Source of the DNA: CAYOSF01 sp964406605
GTDB taxonomy: Bacteria > Chloroflexota > Dehalococcoidia > DSTF01 > RBG-16-68-14
Assembly (NCBI GenBank): GCA_964406605.1
Contig: CAYOSF010000012.1
Location: 62,001-126,000, forward strand
DNA length: 64,000 bases
Direction of reading: 5' to 3'
The notes below the pieces were generated by a model that was given only the letters and a program-made list of their open reading frames with translations, was not told where the DNA came from and did not search any database. Made by a program: the position numbers and the translations under genes. Each line of letters starts with the position of its first letter. The first letter of the stretch is position 1. Positions 7,086-16,489 of the stretch are shown here, in pieces.

Positions 7086-9764
7086 CTAGGCGGACATCCC
7101 GTGACACTTCTTGTACTTCTTGCCGCTGCCACAGGGGCAGGGCTGATTGCGCCCAATCTTGCGGGCCTTGCCTCCAACGATGGCCCGGCGCGCGTCCCGG
7201 CCGGAGCGGGCCCCGCCGGCGGCGGCGCCAACCGCAGCGGGAACCGCCTCGTCGGCGCCCGCCTGCGGTTGCGGCTGGCTGGCCGCGGCCGTTGCCGGAG
7301 CTTGCTGCGGCCTTTGGCGTCCCAACTCCACATGGTAAACGGAGTGAGTGACCTGACGCCGGATGTTGGCCAGAAGCTGGCCCCACATGTCGTGCGCTTC
7401 GCGCTTGTACGCGACCAACGGGTCAGCCTGGCCGTAGGCCCGCAGCCCGATGCCCTGGCGCATCTCGTCCATCGCCGTCAAGTGCTCCACCCAGAGGCTA
7501 TCGATGGTGCGGAGCATGAGAAGCCGCTCCAGCGTCCGCATCGCCTCCGGCCCGATCTCCGCCTCGCGGCGCTCGTAGTCTTCCTCCGCGTGGGCCAGCA
7601 GCTTCTCCAGGATCTCGTCGTGGCTCAGCTCCTCAAACGTGCGAAGGTTGAAGGATGAGGGGAGCCTGACGACCGCGCCGACGTCCGCCAGCAGCGTTTC
7701 CAGATCCCACTGGTCCTGGTACCGCTCCGGGGCATGTAGATCCACCAGATCGGTGATCTCCTCACGCACCATGTCGAGGATTGTGCTCCTGAGGTCGGCT
7801 CCCTGCAGAGCCTTGTCGCGCTCGCTATAGATCATGTCGCGCTGAGCGTTCATGACGTCGTCGTACTCGACTAGGTGCTTGCGGATGTCGAAGTTGTGGC
7901 CCTCCACTTTCGTCTGAGAGGATTCGATCGCCTTGGAGACCGCGCCGCTCTCGATTGGCATGTCCTCCTCCATGCCCAGTCTGCCCAGCATGCCGCCCAG
8001 CCAATCCGGAGCGAAGCGGCGCATAATGTCGTCCTCGAGAGAAACGAAGAAACGGGAGCTGCCGGGGTCCCCCTGGCGGCCCGACCGGCCGCGGAGCTGG
8101 TTATCGATGCGTCGGGCCTCGTGGCGCTCCGTGCCCACGATATGCAGGCCGCCCGCCTGAACGACGTGGTCATGCTCGCGCTGCCACTCTCCCTCCGAGC
8201 GATCTCCGTCTCGCTTTCCTCCGAGCACGATGTCGGTGCCCCGCCCTGCCATGTTCGTGGCGATGGTAACCCCTCCAAACCGGCCCGCGTCGGCGACGAT
8301 GCCCGCCTCTCGTTCGTGGTGCTTTGCGTTCAGAACCTGGTGTTTGATGCCTTTACGTTTGAGCAATTCCGAGAGGTACTCGGACTTCTCGATGGAGACG
8401 GTACCGACCAAGACGGGCTGTCCCTGCTGGTGCGTCTCCTCGATCTCCTTCACGACCGCATCGAACTTGGCGCGCTCGTTGCGGTAGACCAGGTCGGTGT
8501 TGTCCTCACGGATCATGGGCAGGTTGGTGGGGATCACGATCACCTCCAGCCCGTAGATCTTATGGAACTCCTCCGCCTCGGTGACGGCGGTACCGGTCAT
8601 CCCCGCCAGCTTGTCGTAGAGCCGGAAGAAGTTCTGCAGTGTGATGGTGGCGTAGGTGAGCGACTCCTGCTGTATCTTGACCCGCTCCTTCGCCTCCACC
8701 GCCTGGTGAAGCCCGTCGGACCAGCGGCGCCCCGGCATGAGCCGTCCGGTGAACTCATCGACGATGGTTACCTCGCCGTCCTTCACCACGTAGTCGCGGT
8801 CCCGGCGGAAGATGGCGTGCGCCTTGAGGGCAGCCTCCAGATAGCGGGTCAGGCGGTAGTTCTCCGGCGAGAAGATGTTCTGCACGCCGATCCGCTTCTC
8901 GACCTTGGCGATGCCCTCTTCCGTTAGGCTGACCGATCGCGCCTTCTCGTCAATGGTGTAGTCGACCTCTTGCTGGAGCCCCGGCACGATGCGCGCGAAC
9001 GTCGCGTACGTCTGCGTGCTCTCCTGGGCAGGGCCGCTGATAATGAGCGGGGTGCGCGCCTCGTCGATGAGGATGTTGTCTACCTCGTCGACAATCGCGT
9101 AGTTGAGTTCGCGAAGCACACGGCGAGGGGCATCCACCGCCATGTTGTCCCTCAGGTAATCGAAGCCGAATTCGTGATTGGTGCCGTAGGTGATGTCCGC
9201 GCGGTAGGCCTCAGAGCGGTGGCAGGGCACCACGTGCTCCAGGTTTTCCGCATCGCTCACCTGCTCCGACGTGTACAGATAGCTGGCCTCATGCTGAAGC
9301 ACCCCAACCGAGAGGCCCAGGGCGTGCAGCGCGCGGCCGTACCACTGGGAGTCACGCTTGGCAAGGTAATCGTTGACGGTGACCAAGTGCGCGCCCTTCC
9401 CCTCCAGAGCGTTCAGGTAGAGGGGAAGAGCGGCCACCAGGGTCTTGCCCTCACCCGTCTTCAGTTCCGCGATCTTCCCCTCGTGAAGAGCGATCGCTCC
9501 CATGAGCTGGACATCGAAGGCCCGCTCGCCGAGAAGCCTGCGGATAGTCTCGCGCACCACCGCATAGGCTTCGGGCATGATGTCGTCCAACGTCTCTCCC
9601 GCCGCGAGCCGAGCACGGAACTCATCGGTCTTGGCCCGCAGTTGCTCCTCGGACAGCCCCTGCGTCTCCGGCTCGAGTTGATTGATCTGGTCGACGATCG
9701 GGTCTAGCCTGCGCAGCTCTTTCTCATTCGAATCGCCGAGGAAGCCCGTGACCCACTTGAGCAT
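7086..9764 (-). CDS. secA: Preprotein translocase ATPase SecA
   Basis: Motor ATPase that drives unfolded preproteins through SecYEG at the inner face of the membrane. Of 892 residues, the Walker A is TGEGKT (103-108) and the Walker B region is DEVDNILIDEARTPL. The preprotein-crosslinking domain, helical scaffold (ENLEHVVPCH, DRDYVVKDGEVTIVDEFTGR) and second nucleotide fold (NMAGRGTDIVLGG) follow in order. The C-terminus ends in the zinc-binding SEC-C motif CPCGSGKKYKKCHG, which contacts SecB or ribosomes in other bacteria. It is the second gene of the prs operon, 14 bp after prs. Confidence 0.98.
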   Translation of the reverse strand: MLKWVTGFLGDSNEKELRRLDPIVDQINQLEPETQGLSEEQLRAKTDEFRARLAAGETLDDIMPEAYAVVRETIRRLLGERAFDVQLMGAIALHEGKIAELKTGEGKTLVAALPLYLNALEGKGAHLVTVNDYLAKRDSQWYGRALHALGLSVGVLQHEASYLYTSEQVSDAENLEHVVPCHRSEAYRADITYGTNHEFGFDYLRDNMAVDAPRRVLRELNYAIVDEVDNILIDEARTPLIISGPAQESTQTYATFARIVPGLQQEVDYTIDEKARSVSLTEEGIAKVEKRIGVQNIFSPENYRLTRYLEAALKAHAIFRRDRDYVVKDGEVTIVDEFTGRLMPGRRWSDGLHQAVEAKERVKIQQESLTYATITLQNFFRLYDKLAGMTGTAVTEAEEFHKIYGLEVIVIPTNLPMIREDNTDLVYRNERAKFDAVVKEIEETHQQGQPVLVGTVSIEKSEYLSELLKRKGIKHQVLNAKHHEREAGIVADAGRFGGVTIATNMAGRGTDIVLGGKRDGDRSEGEWQREHDHVVQAGGLHIVGTERHEARRIDNQLRGRSGRQGDPGSSRFFVSLEDDIMRRFAPDWLGGMLGRLGMEEDMPIESGAVSKAIESSQTKVEGHNFDIRKHLVEYDDVMNAQRDMIYSERDKALQGADLRSTILDMVREEITDLVDLHAPERYQDQWDLETLLADVGAVVRLPSSFNLRTFEELSHDEILEKLLAHAEEDYERREAEIGPEAMRTLERLLMLRTIDSLWVEHLTAMDEMRQGIGLRAYGQADPLVAYKREAHDMWGQLLANIRRQVTHSVYHVELGRQRPQQAPATAAASQPQPQAGADEAVPAAVGAAAGGARSGRDARRAIVGGKARKIGRNQPCPCGSGKKYKKCHGMSA

Positions 9765-9778
9765 GGTGATTCCGCCCT

Positions 9779-10801
9779 CTAGACCGTCCCTTGAGTTCCA
9801 GCACCGTGGACGCGCACCAACGTCTCGTCTTCGCCTTGATCGGGATCCATGCGGAACAGCGCTCCGACTGACCGGCCGGTATGGATGCGGCTGATCGCTT
9901 CGCCAATGAGCGGGGCGATGCTCAGCGTGGTGATTTGAGGAATCCGCTTTTCGGGGGGCAACGGGATGGTGTCGGTCACCACCACCTCATCGAATTCGCT
10001 CTGCTGGATCTTCGTCTTCGCTGACCCTGACAGCAGGGCGTGCGTGACTCCAGCGTAGACGGCCGTGGCTCCCCGTTCGCGCAGCAGGGCCGCCCCCTCC
10101 ACCAGCGTGCCTCCGGTCAGAATCTCATCATCCACAATGACGGCCTGCTTCCCCCCTACATCACCGATTACGTTCAGCCCCTCCGCCTCCTCGTTGTTGC
10201 TCGTGCGCCGCTTCTCAATGATGGCGAGGGGCGCGCCAAGGGACTGGGCCACGTTGCGTGCTCGCTTTGCCGCGCCCTCGTCCGCAGCGACCACGACAGG
10301 ATCCGGCAAGTTCTTATCCTTGAAGTATCGGCTCAGCATGTACAACGCCGTAAGCTCATCCACCGGGATGTTGAAGAAGCCCTGGATCTGTCCCGCGTGC
10401 AGGTCAACCGTGAGGAGGCGATCCGCACCGGCCGTTTCGATCAGGTTCGCCAGCAGGCGGGCCGTGATCGGCACCCGCGGTTGGTCCTTCTTGTCGCTGC
10501 GTCCGTAGGCGTAGTACGGCACCACCGCAGTGACCCGACCAGCCGATGCCCGCTTCATAGCGTCGATCATAATGAGGAGCTCCATGATCCCCGTATTGAC
10601 CGGCGACGAACCCGGCTGGACGATGAACACGTCCCGTGCCCGGACGTTCTCATGCACGCGCACGAACACGTTCTCATTGCTGAACTCAGACACTTCGCAG
10701 TCGCCCAGCTGCGTCTCCAAGTAACGGCAGATCGACTGGGCTAGCTCCGGGTGTGCGTTCCCGCTGAAGATCCGCAACTCCTTATACAGCCCGCGGTCCA
10801 T
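9779..10801 (-). CDS. prs: Ribose-phosphate pyrophosphokinase
   Basis: Makes PRPP from ribose-5-phosphate and ATP, feeding purine, pyrimidine, His and Trp synthesis. The 340-residue class I enzyme shows the flexible-loop and catalytic region YYAYGRSDKKDQPR, the regulatory-flexible segment TVDLHAGQIQGFF, and the PRPP-binding loop as VDDEILTGGT; the common version is DDMIDTGGT, so the loop is mildly variant. The start at 10801 is chosen because GGAGGAG sits 5 bases upstream and the frame then begins in the usual way (LYKELRIFSGNAHPEL). An in-frame ATG at 10828 would contain that ribosome site in its coding part. First gene of the prs-secA-valS unit. Confidence 0.95.
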   Translation of the reverse strand: MDRGLYKELRIFSGNAHPELAQSICRYLETQLGDCEVSEFSNENVFVRVHENVRARDVFIVQPGSSPVNTGIMELLIMIDAMKRASAGRVTAVVPYYAYGRSDKKDQPRVPITARLLANLIETAGADRLLTVDLHAGQIQGFFNIPVDELTALYMLSRYFKDKNLPDPVVVAADEGAAKRARNVAQSLGAPLAIIEKRRTSNNEEAEGLNVIGDVGGKQAVIVDDEILTGGTLVEGAALLRERGATAVYAGVTHALLSGSAKTKIQQSEFDEVVVTDTIPLPPEKRIPQITTLSIAPLIGEAISRIHTGRSVGALFRMDPDQGEDETLVRVHGAGTQGTV

Positions 10802-10843
10802 TGACTCCTCCAACCCCTTCTTCTTCATGCCTGAGACAGGACA

Positions 10844-10882
10844 CGGGCCGGGCGAGGACCAAAGGTCCCTCCGACCGGCCCG
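10844..10882 (-). promoter_or_regulatory. Long hairpin in the prs leader
   Basis: Two arms of about 17-19 bases, nearly complementary apart from a small bulge, flank an AAA loop at 10861-10863 (GGACC and GGTCC at the tip, CGGGCCGG and CCGGCCCG at the base). It lies inside the predicted prs leader, 43-81 bases before the start codon, and has no following T-run. It could tune prs expression or stabilise the mRNA. Confidence 0.4.
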
Positions 10883-10921
10883 CGCCCTGCACTTCAGGCG
10901 TTTGTCTGGTAGACCACCCCA

Positions 10922-10930
10922 ACTATACCA
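10922..10930 (-). promoter_or_regulatory. Extended -10 promoter of the prs operon
   Basis: TGGTATAGT on the minus strand (10930-10922) is an extended -10 (TGn plus TATAGT). No good -35 hexamer sits at 17 bp, as is usual for extended -10 promoters. Transcription would begin near 10915, leaving a leader of about 115 bases that contains the hairpin at 10844-10882. Confidence 0.45.
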
Positions 10931-11102
10931 CACGCCCGAACGAGATTCGAGCGTGCAGCCCACACGCCCGACGTTGCTGACTCAGTGTTGGGTCGCGCCG
11001 ACGACCAAGCCCCGCGTCTAGAGGCAAACGGCACCGAGCCGTGACATGAGCAGACAAGAGGCGAGAGAGCAGGCCGGTTCCGCCAACCTCGCCCGATCGA
11101 GG

Positions 11103-12353
11103 CTAAACCACGCCGTGACCCTTTGAGTCCAATAGCAGTCGGCGCACCAGTCCTAGCGCGGTCGTGACAGCGCGCCGTTTCACCGCCTCCCGGCCCTGGG
11201 CAAACTGGTAGCTGATGCTCCGCGATACCGTGAAGCCGGTCTCGATTCCGATGTGGACGGTGCCGGGAGGCTTGTCCTCCTGCGGGTCCGGCCCGGCAAC
11301 GCCCGTGATGCCGACGCCGACATCGGCGCTCAACCGCTCGCGGGCTGCCCTCGCCATCGCGCAGGCACATTCGGCGCTGACCACACCATGCTCCGCCACG
11401 ATCTCCGGGTCGACTCCCCATTGGATCTTCATGTCGGTGGCGTAGGCGATCAGACCACCGCGGAAGTAGGCTGAGCTGCCGGGAACGTTCGTGATGGTAT
11501 TCGCCAACAGCCCGCCGGTGCATGACTCCATGGTGGCAAGCGTCAACCCGTTCCGGCTCAGCAAGTCGCCTACCACCCACTCCATGGTTTGATCGTCCGC
11601 ACCCCAGACAATGTCACCGAGCAGCCGCCGGATCTCCGCCTCCACAGGATCGATGAGGCGCTGCGCCTCCTCTCTCGTCGCCGCCTTTGCCGCCATCCGC
11701 AGTTGGACGCCGTCCGGACGAGCGTAGACACCGATGGAAGGATTCGTGGACTTGAGGAGGGGGCTGACCAGCTCGTCCACATGCCCCTCACCCAGGCCCA
11801 CCGTCTTCAAGGTGCGAGTGACCAGCACGGCACCCGGATGGCGTTGCTCCAACTCGGGCGCAACCTCTCGCTCCCACATGCGCTCCATCTCGGCCGGAGG
11901 GCCCGGCATGGCAACGATGATGTGGCTCTGGCGCTCCACCCACCAGCCGGGCGCGGTACCCCGCGGGTTGGGCAGAGCGCGCGCCGATGGTATGAGCGTC
12001 GCCTGCTTCACGTTCCTCTCGGGCATCTCGACGCCACGGCGGGCGAAAAACTCCCGCAACTGCTGCTCCAACTCTGGGTCTACCGTCGGCTGCTCGCGCA
12101 GCACGCGGGCGATCGCTTCGCGCGTCAGATCATCTTCAGTCGGGCCCAGACCACCCGTCGTAATCACCAAGTCCGACCGGTCCCACGCGCGCCCGATAAC
12201 CTCCGTGAGGCGGTCCAGGTTGTCGCCAACTTGGGATACATAGAGTAGATCGATTCCTAGCTTGGGCAGGCGAGCGGCCAGGTACTGGGCGTTACTGTCC
12301 AGGATCTCGCCCAACAACAGCTCGGTGCCGACGGAGATAAGCTCGGCTTTCAT
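11103..12353 (-). CDS. cinA: CinA family protein (competence/damage-inducible; NMN deamidase domain)
   Basis: Two-domain protein of 416 residues. The N-terminal MoaB/MogA-like (COG1058) domain begins MKAELISVGTELLLGEILD, with the TTGGLGPTEDD loop. The C-terminal CinA domain carries TMESCTGGLLANTITNVPG and GITGVAGPDP, the part that deamidates NMN in several bacteria. The pair is usually assigned to pyridine nucleotide recycling. I chose 12353 because family members begin at this Met. A TATGCT hexamer 10 bp upstream and no ribosome site suggest a leaderless or nearly leaderless mRNA. An ATG five codons earlier (12368) is possible. Confidence 0.9.
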   Translation of the reverse strand: MKAELISVGTELLLGEILDSNAQYLAARLPKLGIDLLYVSQVGDNLDRLTEVIGRAWDRSDLVITTGGLGPTEDDLTREAIARVLREQPTVDPELEQQLREFFARRGVEMPERNVKQATLIPSARALPNPRGTAPGWWVERQSHIIVAMPGPPAEMERMWEREVAPELEQRHPGAVLVTRTLKTVGLGEGHVDELVSPLLKSTNPSIGVYARPDGVQLRMAAKAATREEAQRLIDPVEAEIRRLLGDIVWGADDQTMEWVVGDLLSRNGLTLATMESCTGGLLANTITNVPGSSAYFRGGLIAYATDMKIQWGVDPEIVAEHGVVSAECACAMARAARERLSADVGVGITGVAGPDPQEDKPPGTVHIGIETGFTVSRSISYQFAQGREAVKRRAVTTALGLVRRLLLDSKGHGVV

Positions 12354-12548
12354 GGGCGAACGCAGCATAGGCTACCGCCTCGGGGCGGTCAAGCCCACCC
12401 ATGCGGGTATCACCCTTCCGCCGTACGTTCCCGTTCGCGGTGACAAGACATGACCGGGTCCGCCGATTCCGCGCTCAGATTCGGTTGTCGTTGATCTCCC
12501 CGCCCAGCACTAGGTGGTGCGGGCCCCGCTCGGGATGGATAGACAGAC

Positions 12549-12577
12549 TTGATCGTACACGGGGGCGCTGATAGACT
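12549..12577 (+). promoter_or_regulatory. Promoter of hppA
   Basis: TTGATC (12549-12554), 17 bp, TAGACT (12572-12577). Each hexamer matches the consensus at 4 of 6 positions. The predicted start near 12584 gives a leader of about 68 bases. The same -35 sequence and spacing are used by the atp promoter at 24098-24126. Confidence 0.4.
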
Positions 12578-12585
12578 CTGCGACG

Positions 12586-12625
12586 TGGAGGCGTCGAGCC
12601 TCCATAACGTGTGTTTGTAGACACA
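12586..12625 (+). promoter_or_regulatory. Two stem-loops in the hppA leader
   Basis: TGGAGGC pairs with GCCTCCA around a 5-base loop (12586-12604). TGTGT then pairs with ACACA around TTGTAG (12610-12625). Both lie between the predicted start of transcription and the GAGGAG ribosome site at about 12640. They could affect mRNA stability or translation; no known riboswitch core was recognised. Confidence 0.4.
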
Positions 12626-12652
12626 GCTAATCAATCTACTGAGGAGCTATAG

Positions 12653-14902
12653 ATGGAACTAGTATGGATCATACCTTCGGCGGGTTTCGCCGCCATCATC
12701 TTCGCTCTCTGGCTCGCCTGGGATGTGCTGCGCCGGCCCACGGGCACCGAGGCGATGCAGGAGATCTCTGGCATGATCTTCGAGGGGGCGATGGCCTTCC
12801 TGCGGCGGCAGTACCGCACCATCGCCATCATGGCCGTCCTCACCGGGGTGGCCATCTTTGTCATCGTCGGCGGCGTGTCCGAAGGCGTGAAGGAGATCGT
12901 CAGAGGCGAAGGCGGCGAGATCAGCTTCGGCGACACGGTGACGGGACGCTGGGAGGAGGCGCTGCTCACGGGCATCGCCTTCATTGTAGGAGCCGGGGCC
13001 TCAGCGCTCGCCGGCTTCGTCGGCATGTACATCTCGGTCCGGTCCAACGTGCGGGCCGCAGCGGCGGCGCAGGAGAGCCTCAAGGACGCCATCACCGTCT
13101 CGCTCCGGGGCGGCGCCGTATCGGGCTTCCTGGTCACGGCGATGAGCCTGCTTGGAGTCTCCGGCATCTTCTTCGTCTACAGCAGGCTGCTTGGGAATCC
13201 AGCTGAGATCGCGCCCTTCCTCATCGTCGGCTTCGGTTTCGGTGCCTCCTTCGTGGCCCTCTTCGCCCAGCTCGGCGGCGGCATCTACACGAAGGCAGCG
13301 GACATGGGCGCGGACCTGGTGGGCAAGGTAGAGGCAGGCATCCCGGAGGACGACCCGCGTAACGCCGCCGTTGTAGCCGACCTGGTGGGCGACAACGTGG
13401 GCGACTGCGCCGGCCGTGGCGCAGACCTCTTCGAATCGATGTCGGCCGAGAACATCGGGGCGATGATCCTGGGAGTGGCCATCTACGCTGTTACCGGCGA
13501 CATCGAGTGGATCCTCTTCCCGTTGGTGCTGCGTTCCTTCGGCATCCTCGCCACCATGGCCGGGCTCGTCTCCGTGCCTTTCTTTGCAACGCGCGAGCCG
13601 AAGAACCCCATGCAGCCGCTCAACGGGGGGTACTACGTCGTGTCCGTCCTCTCGGTGGTCGGCCTGTTCATCGCCACTAAAGTGATGATGGGCGACGCTT
13701 GGTACTGGTTCTTCCTCTGTGGTCTGGTAGGCATCGGCACCGGCATCAGTTTCGTCTACATCACGCAGTACTACACCTCCGGGGGCTGGCGGCCGGTGCA
13801 GGACATCGCCGAGGCTTCGAAGACCGGGCCGGCGACGAACATCGTCATCGGTACCGCCGTCGGTTTCGAGACGACCGCTGCAACGGCCATCAGCATCGGG
13901 CTCGCACTGGTTCTCTCGTTCTGGCTGGGCAGCCGGGCGGACATCGCGGGTGTCCCCGGCTTCTCGACGGGCGTGTTCGGCACCGCGGTGGCGACCATGG
14001 GCATGCTCATGTCCGCCGCCTACATCCTGGCCATGGATACCTTCGGGCCGATCACGGACAACGCGGGAGGCATCAACGAGATGGCGGGGGCGCCGCCGGA
14101 GGCCCGCGACATTACCGACAACCTGGACGCCGTCGGCAACACCACGAAGGCCCTCACCAAGGGCTACGCTGTGGCATCGGCCGGATTGGCCGCCTTCCTG
14201 CTGTTCAGCGCCTACTTGGACAAGGTGAAGGAGCGCCTCGGGTTGCCGCTGACGGAGCAGCTCCCAATCGACCTCTCGAACGTGGACGTCTTCGTGGGTG
14301 CTCTGTTGGGAGTGATGCTTGTGTTCCTGTTCAGCTCGCTGGCCATCCGAGCCGTCGGCCGGGCGGCGGGCACCATCATCGAGGAGGTGCGCGAGCAGTT
14401 CCGGTCGGATCCAGGGATTATGGAGGGCACCTCGCGCCCGAACTACGGCCGAGCCGTCGACATCACGGCCCGCGCTGCTCTGCGCGAGATGGTGGCGCCG
14501 GGCGTCCTGGCCGTGGGCATGCCGGTCGTGGTCGGGCTGATCTTCCGGTTCGCGCGCGAGACCCAAATGGAGGTGGCGGGCGTACCCATATCGGACCCAT
14601 CCGGCTGGCTGGCCGTGGCCGGGCTGCTGATGGTCGGGACCATCGGCGGTATCATCTTGGCCACGTTCTTGAACAACGGCGGAGGCGCCTGGGACAACGC
14701 AAAGAAGTTCATTGAAGCGGGCCAGCTCCACGACGAGACCGGGGCGGTCATCGGCAAGGGAACAGACACGCATGCCGCCGCAGTAGTGGGTGACACCGTG
14801 GGTGACCCCTTCAAGGACACGGCCGGCCCTTCGTTGCACGTCCTGGTGAAGCTGCTGAGCACCATCACGCTCGTGCTGGCTCCGTTGTTCATCGCCACCT
14901 AG
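12653..14902 (+). CDS. hppA: Membrane-bound proton-translocating pyrophosphatase
   Basis: Integral membrane pump of 749 residues that hydrolyses pyrophosphate to build an ion gradient. The active-site loops are present: ADLVGDNVGDCAGRGADLFE, the DTFGPITDNAGGINEM stretch, and DTVGDPFKDTAGPSLHV near the C-terminus. About 15-16 hydrophobic helices alternate with these loops. The segment GNTTKALTKGY has Lys where K+-dependent enzymes have Ala. This marks the K+-independent, H+-pumping subfamily in published mutagenesis, so Na+ transport is unlikely. ATG at 12653 follows GAGGAGCTATAG. It is monocistronic, ending in a strong hairpin. Confidence 0.97.
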   Translation: MELVWIIPSAGFAAIIFALWLAWDVLRRPTGTEAMQEISGMIFEGAMAFLRRQYRTIAIMAVLTGVAIFVIVGGVSEGVKEIVRGEGGEISFGDTVTGRWEEALLTGIAFIVGAGASALAGFVGMYISVRSNVRAAAAAQESLKDAITVSLRGGAVSGFLVTAMSLLGVSGIFFVYSRLLGNPAEIAPFLIVGFGFGASFVALFAQLGGGIYTKAADMGADLVGKVEAGIPEDDPRNAAVVADLVGDNVGDCAGRGADLFESMSAENIGAMILGVAIYAVTGDIEWILFPLVLRSFGILATMAGLVSVPFFATREPKNPMQPLNGGYYVVSVLSVVGLFIATKVMMGDAWYWFFLCGLVGIGTGISFVYITQYYTSGGWRPVQDIAEASKTGPATNIVIGTAVGFETTAATAISIGLALVLSFWLGSRADIAGVPGFSTGVFGTAVATMGMLMSAAYILAMDTFGPITDNAGGINEMAGAPPEARDITDNLDAVGNTTKALTKGYAVASAGLAAFLLFSAYLDKVKERLGLPLTEQLPIDLSNVDVFVGALLGVMLVFLFSSLAIRAVGRAAGTIIEEVREQFRSDPGIMEGTSRPNYGRAVDITARAALREMVAPGVLAVGMPVVVGLIFRFARETQMEVAGVPISDPSGWLAVAGLLMVGTIGGIILATFLNNGGGAWDNAKKFIEAGQLHDETGAVIGKGTDTHAAAVVGDTVGDPFKDTAGPSLHVLVKLLSTITLVLAPLFIAT

Positions 14903-14942
14903 CCACCGAACTGGCTAGAGACAGCGGCACCGCCGCTATCGA

Positions 14943-14970
14943 GGCGGACGCTTCCGAGGAAGCGTCCGCC
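14943..14970 (+). terminator. Hairpin after hppA
   Basis: A 13-base perfect inverted repeat (GGCGGACGCTTCC and its complement) with a minimal loop starts 40 bp after the hppA stop. The following CGCCATTTCG is only weakly T-rich. It is probably the end of the hppA transcript, or a 3' stabilising structure. Confidence 0.6.
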
Positions 14971-15088
14971 CGCCATTTCGTCGCCAGAAACAGCCGAAAG
15001 TCAGCGAATCGCCCTACGTTCGGCGCTGCACGCTGGGCCTTGCCAGGCCGATACTCCTTCAAAGGCAAACGGCTCGGAGGGGAGATAC

Positions 15089-16489
15089 TTGGCGTCCCGC
15101 AATCGCGCGTCGAAATCATCTGCGGCTGTGTCCAGCCACCGGCCGGAACAGGAGCCGCGTTCCTGGTCCGTTCCAGTCCCGTCTCGCGCCGAACTGGCCT
15201 GCGCCTTCGCGCAGGCGGTGGACCTCGCTGAGGGACGCCAACCCGGGCACGCTGCTCGGGTCGCCTACATCGCCCTGAACCTGGCACAGACCATCGGCCT
15301 GCCACCAGAGGAGCAACGAGTCGCGTTCTACGCCTCCCTCCTCCACGACGCCGGCGCCGCGCCCGCGTCCGCAGAGACATGTCGACTTCTGAATCTGACT
15401 GAGGAGGCGATCTTTGGCGCCCAGCCCGGGACATCACCCCAGGAACTGGCGCTGGAGATCGCGCCCAGCGAGGCGGCCGTCGTCGTTGAAGTGTTGCGCG
15501 CCCACCAGGAGCGAGGAGCTCAAGTGGCGCGCGACCTGGGCTTCGAACGCTCTATTCAGACGACGATCGCCGCCCACCACGAGCGCTGGGACGGCCACGG
15601 CTACCCGCAGGCGCTCAAGGGGAAGGAGACACCAATTGCCGGTCGCGTTGTGGCGGCCGCGGATCTCATCGATTCCCTAATCTCCGATGAGCCCAACCCG
15701 CTGACTGCGCGCCGCAACCTCGCCGGTACCCTCGCCGAACATGCGGGAAGCTCGCTGGACCCAACTCTTTCCGAGCAGGGCGGCGACTTGCTCAGGAGCG
15801 ACGAGTTCTGGCTGGGGCTTCACAACCACGCCCTCACGCTGGAGCTCGCCGACTGCTGTCCGGAAGACGCCCCGGAGGCGCAGCGATCGCCGGCAGACCT
15901 GCAGACCTTCGCTAGGGTCTTCGCCGCCCTCGCAGACGCCAAAGGGGAACACACGGACCGTCACAGCGAACGCACGGCCGACATCGCAGTCCGTCTCGCC
16001 GAGGCGCTAGGCTTCCGCAACGGGCGCAAAGAACTGCTGCGCATAGGCGCCGTGCTCCACAACGTGGGTCTCTTGGGCGTGCCGGCTCGTATCATCGCAA
16101 AGCCTGACATCCTGTCACTGTCGGAGATGGAGACATTGCGCAAGCACCCGACCTACTCACAGCTCGTGCTGGAAGCGCTGCCGGGCATGGAAGAGGTAGC
16201 CCGGTGGGTGGGCGCCCACCACGAACGGCCCGACGGTAAGGGATATCCGGAGATGCTGGAGGACGAGGCCATCCCACTGGAGGCCCGCATTATCGCCCTG
16301 GCCGACACCTATGTTGCGCTGACCTCGGTACGGCCGTACAGGCGGGCGCTTTCGCATGAAGATGCCCAGCAGGTGCTGCTGGGCGGCGCAGGCACACAAC
16401 TGGACAGAAGGCTGGTGCGACTGCTCTGCGTCCGCTCCTCTGAGCTTACGTCTTCTCGAACCGCTCGACGCTCACAACGAAGACGATAG
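15089..16489 (+). CDS. Tandem HD-GYP domain protein
   Basis: A 466-residue cytoplasmic protein with two HD-GYP-like domains (about 40-200 and 270-430). The first keeps H54, H86-D87 and HH163-164 with DGHGYP at 168-173. The second has HH377-378 and DGKGYP, but H324 is followed by Asn325 rather than Asp (LHNVG), so one metal ligand is changed. Neither copy has the usual HDIGK lysine. HD-GYP proteins hydrolyse cyclic dinucleotides, mainly c-di-GMP; one active and one altered copy suggests catalysis plus sensing. The start is TTG with GGAGGGG 5 bases upstream. The Arg-rich last 15 residues lie in the overlap with the convergent gene. Confidence 0.85.
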   Translation: MASRNRASKSSAAVSSHRPEQEPRSWSVPVPSRAELACAFAQAVDLAEGRQPGHAARVAYIALNLAQTIGLPPEEQRVAFYASLLHDAGAAPASAETCRLLNLTEEAIFGAQPGTSPQELALEIAPSEAAVVVEVLRAHQERGAQVARDLGFERSIQTTIAAHHERWDGHGYPQALKGKETPIAGRVVAAADLIDSLISDEPNPLTARRNLAGTLAEHAGSSLDPTLSEQGGDLLRSDEFWLGLHNHALTLELADCCPEDAPEAQRSPADLQTFARVFAALADAKGEHTDRHSERTADIAVRLAEALGFRNGRKELLRIGAVLHNVGLLGVPARIIAKPDILSLSEMETLRKHPTYSQLVLEALPGMEEVARWVGAHHERPDGKGYPEMLEDEAIPLEARIIALADTYVALTSVRPYRRALSHEDAQQVLLGGAGTQLDRRLVRLLCVRSSELTSSRTARRSQRRR

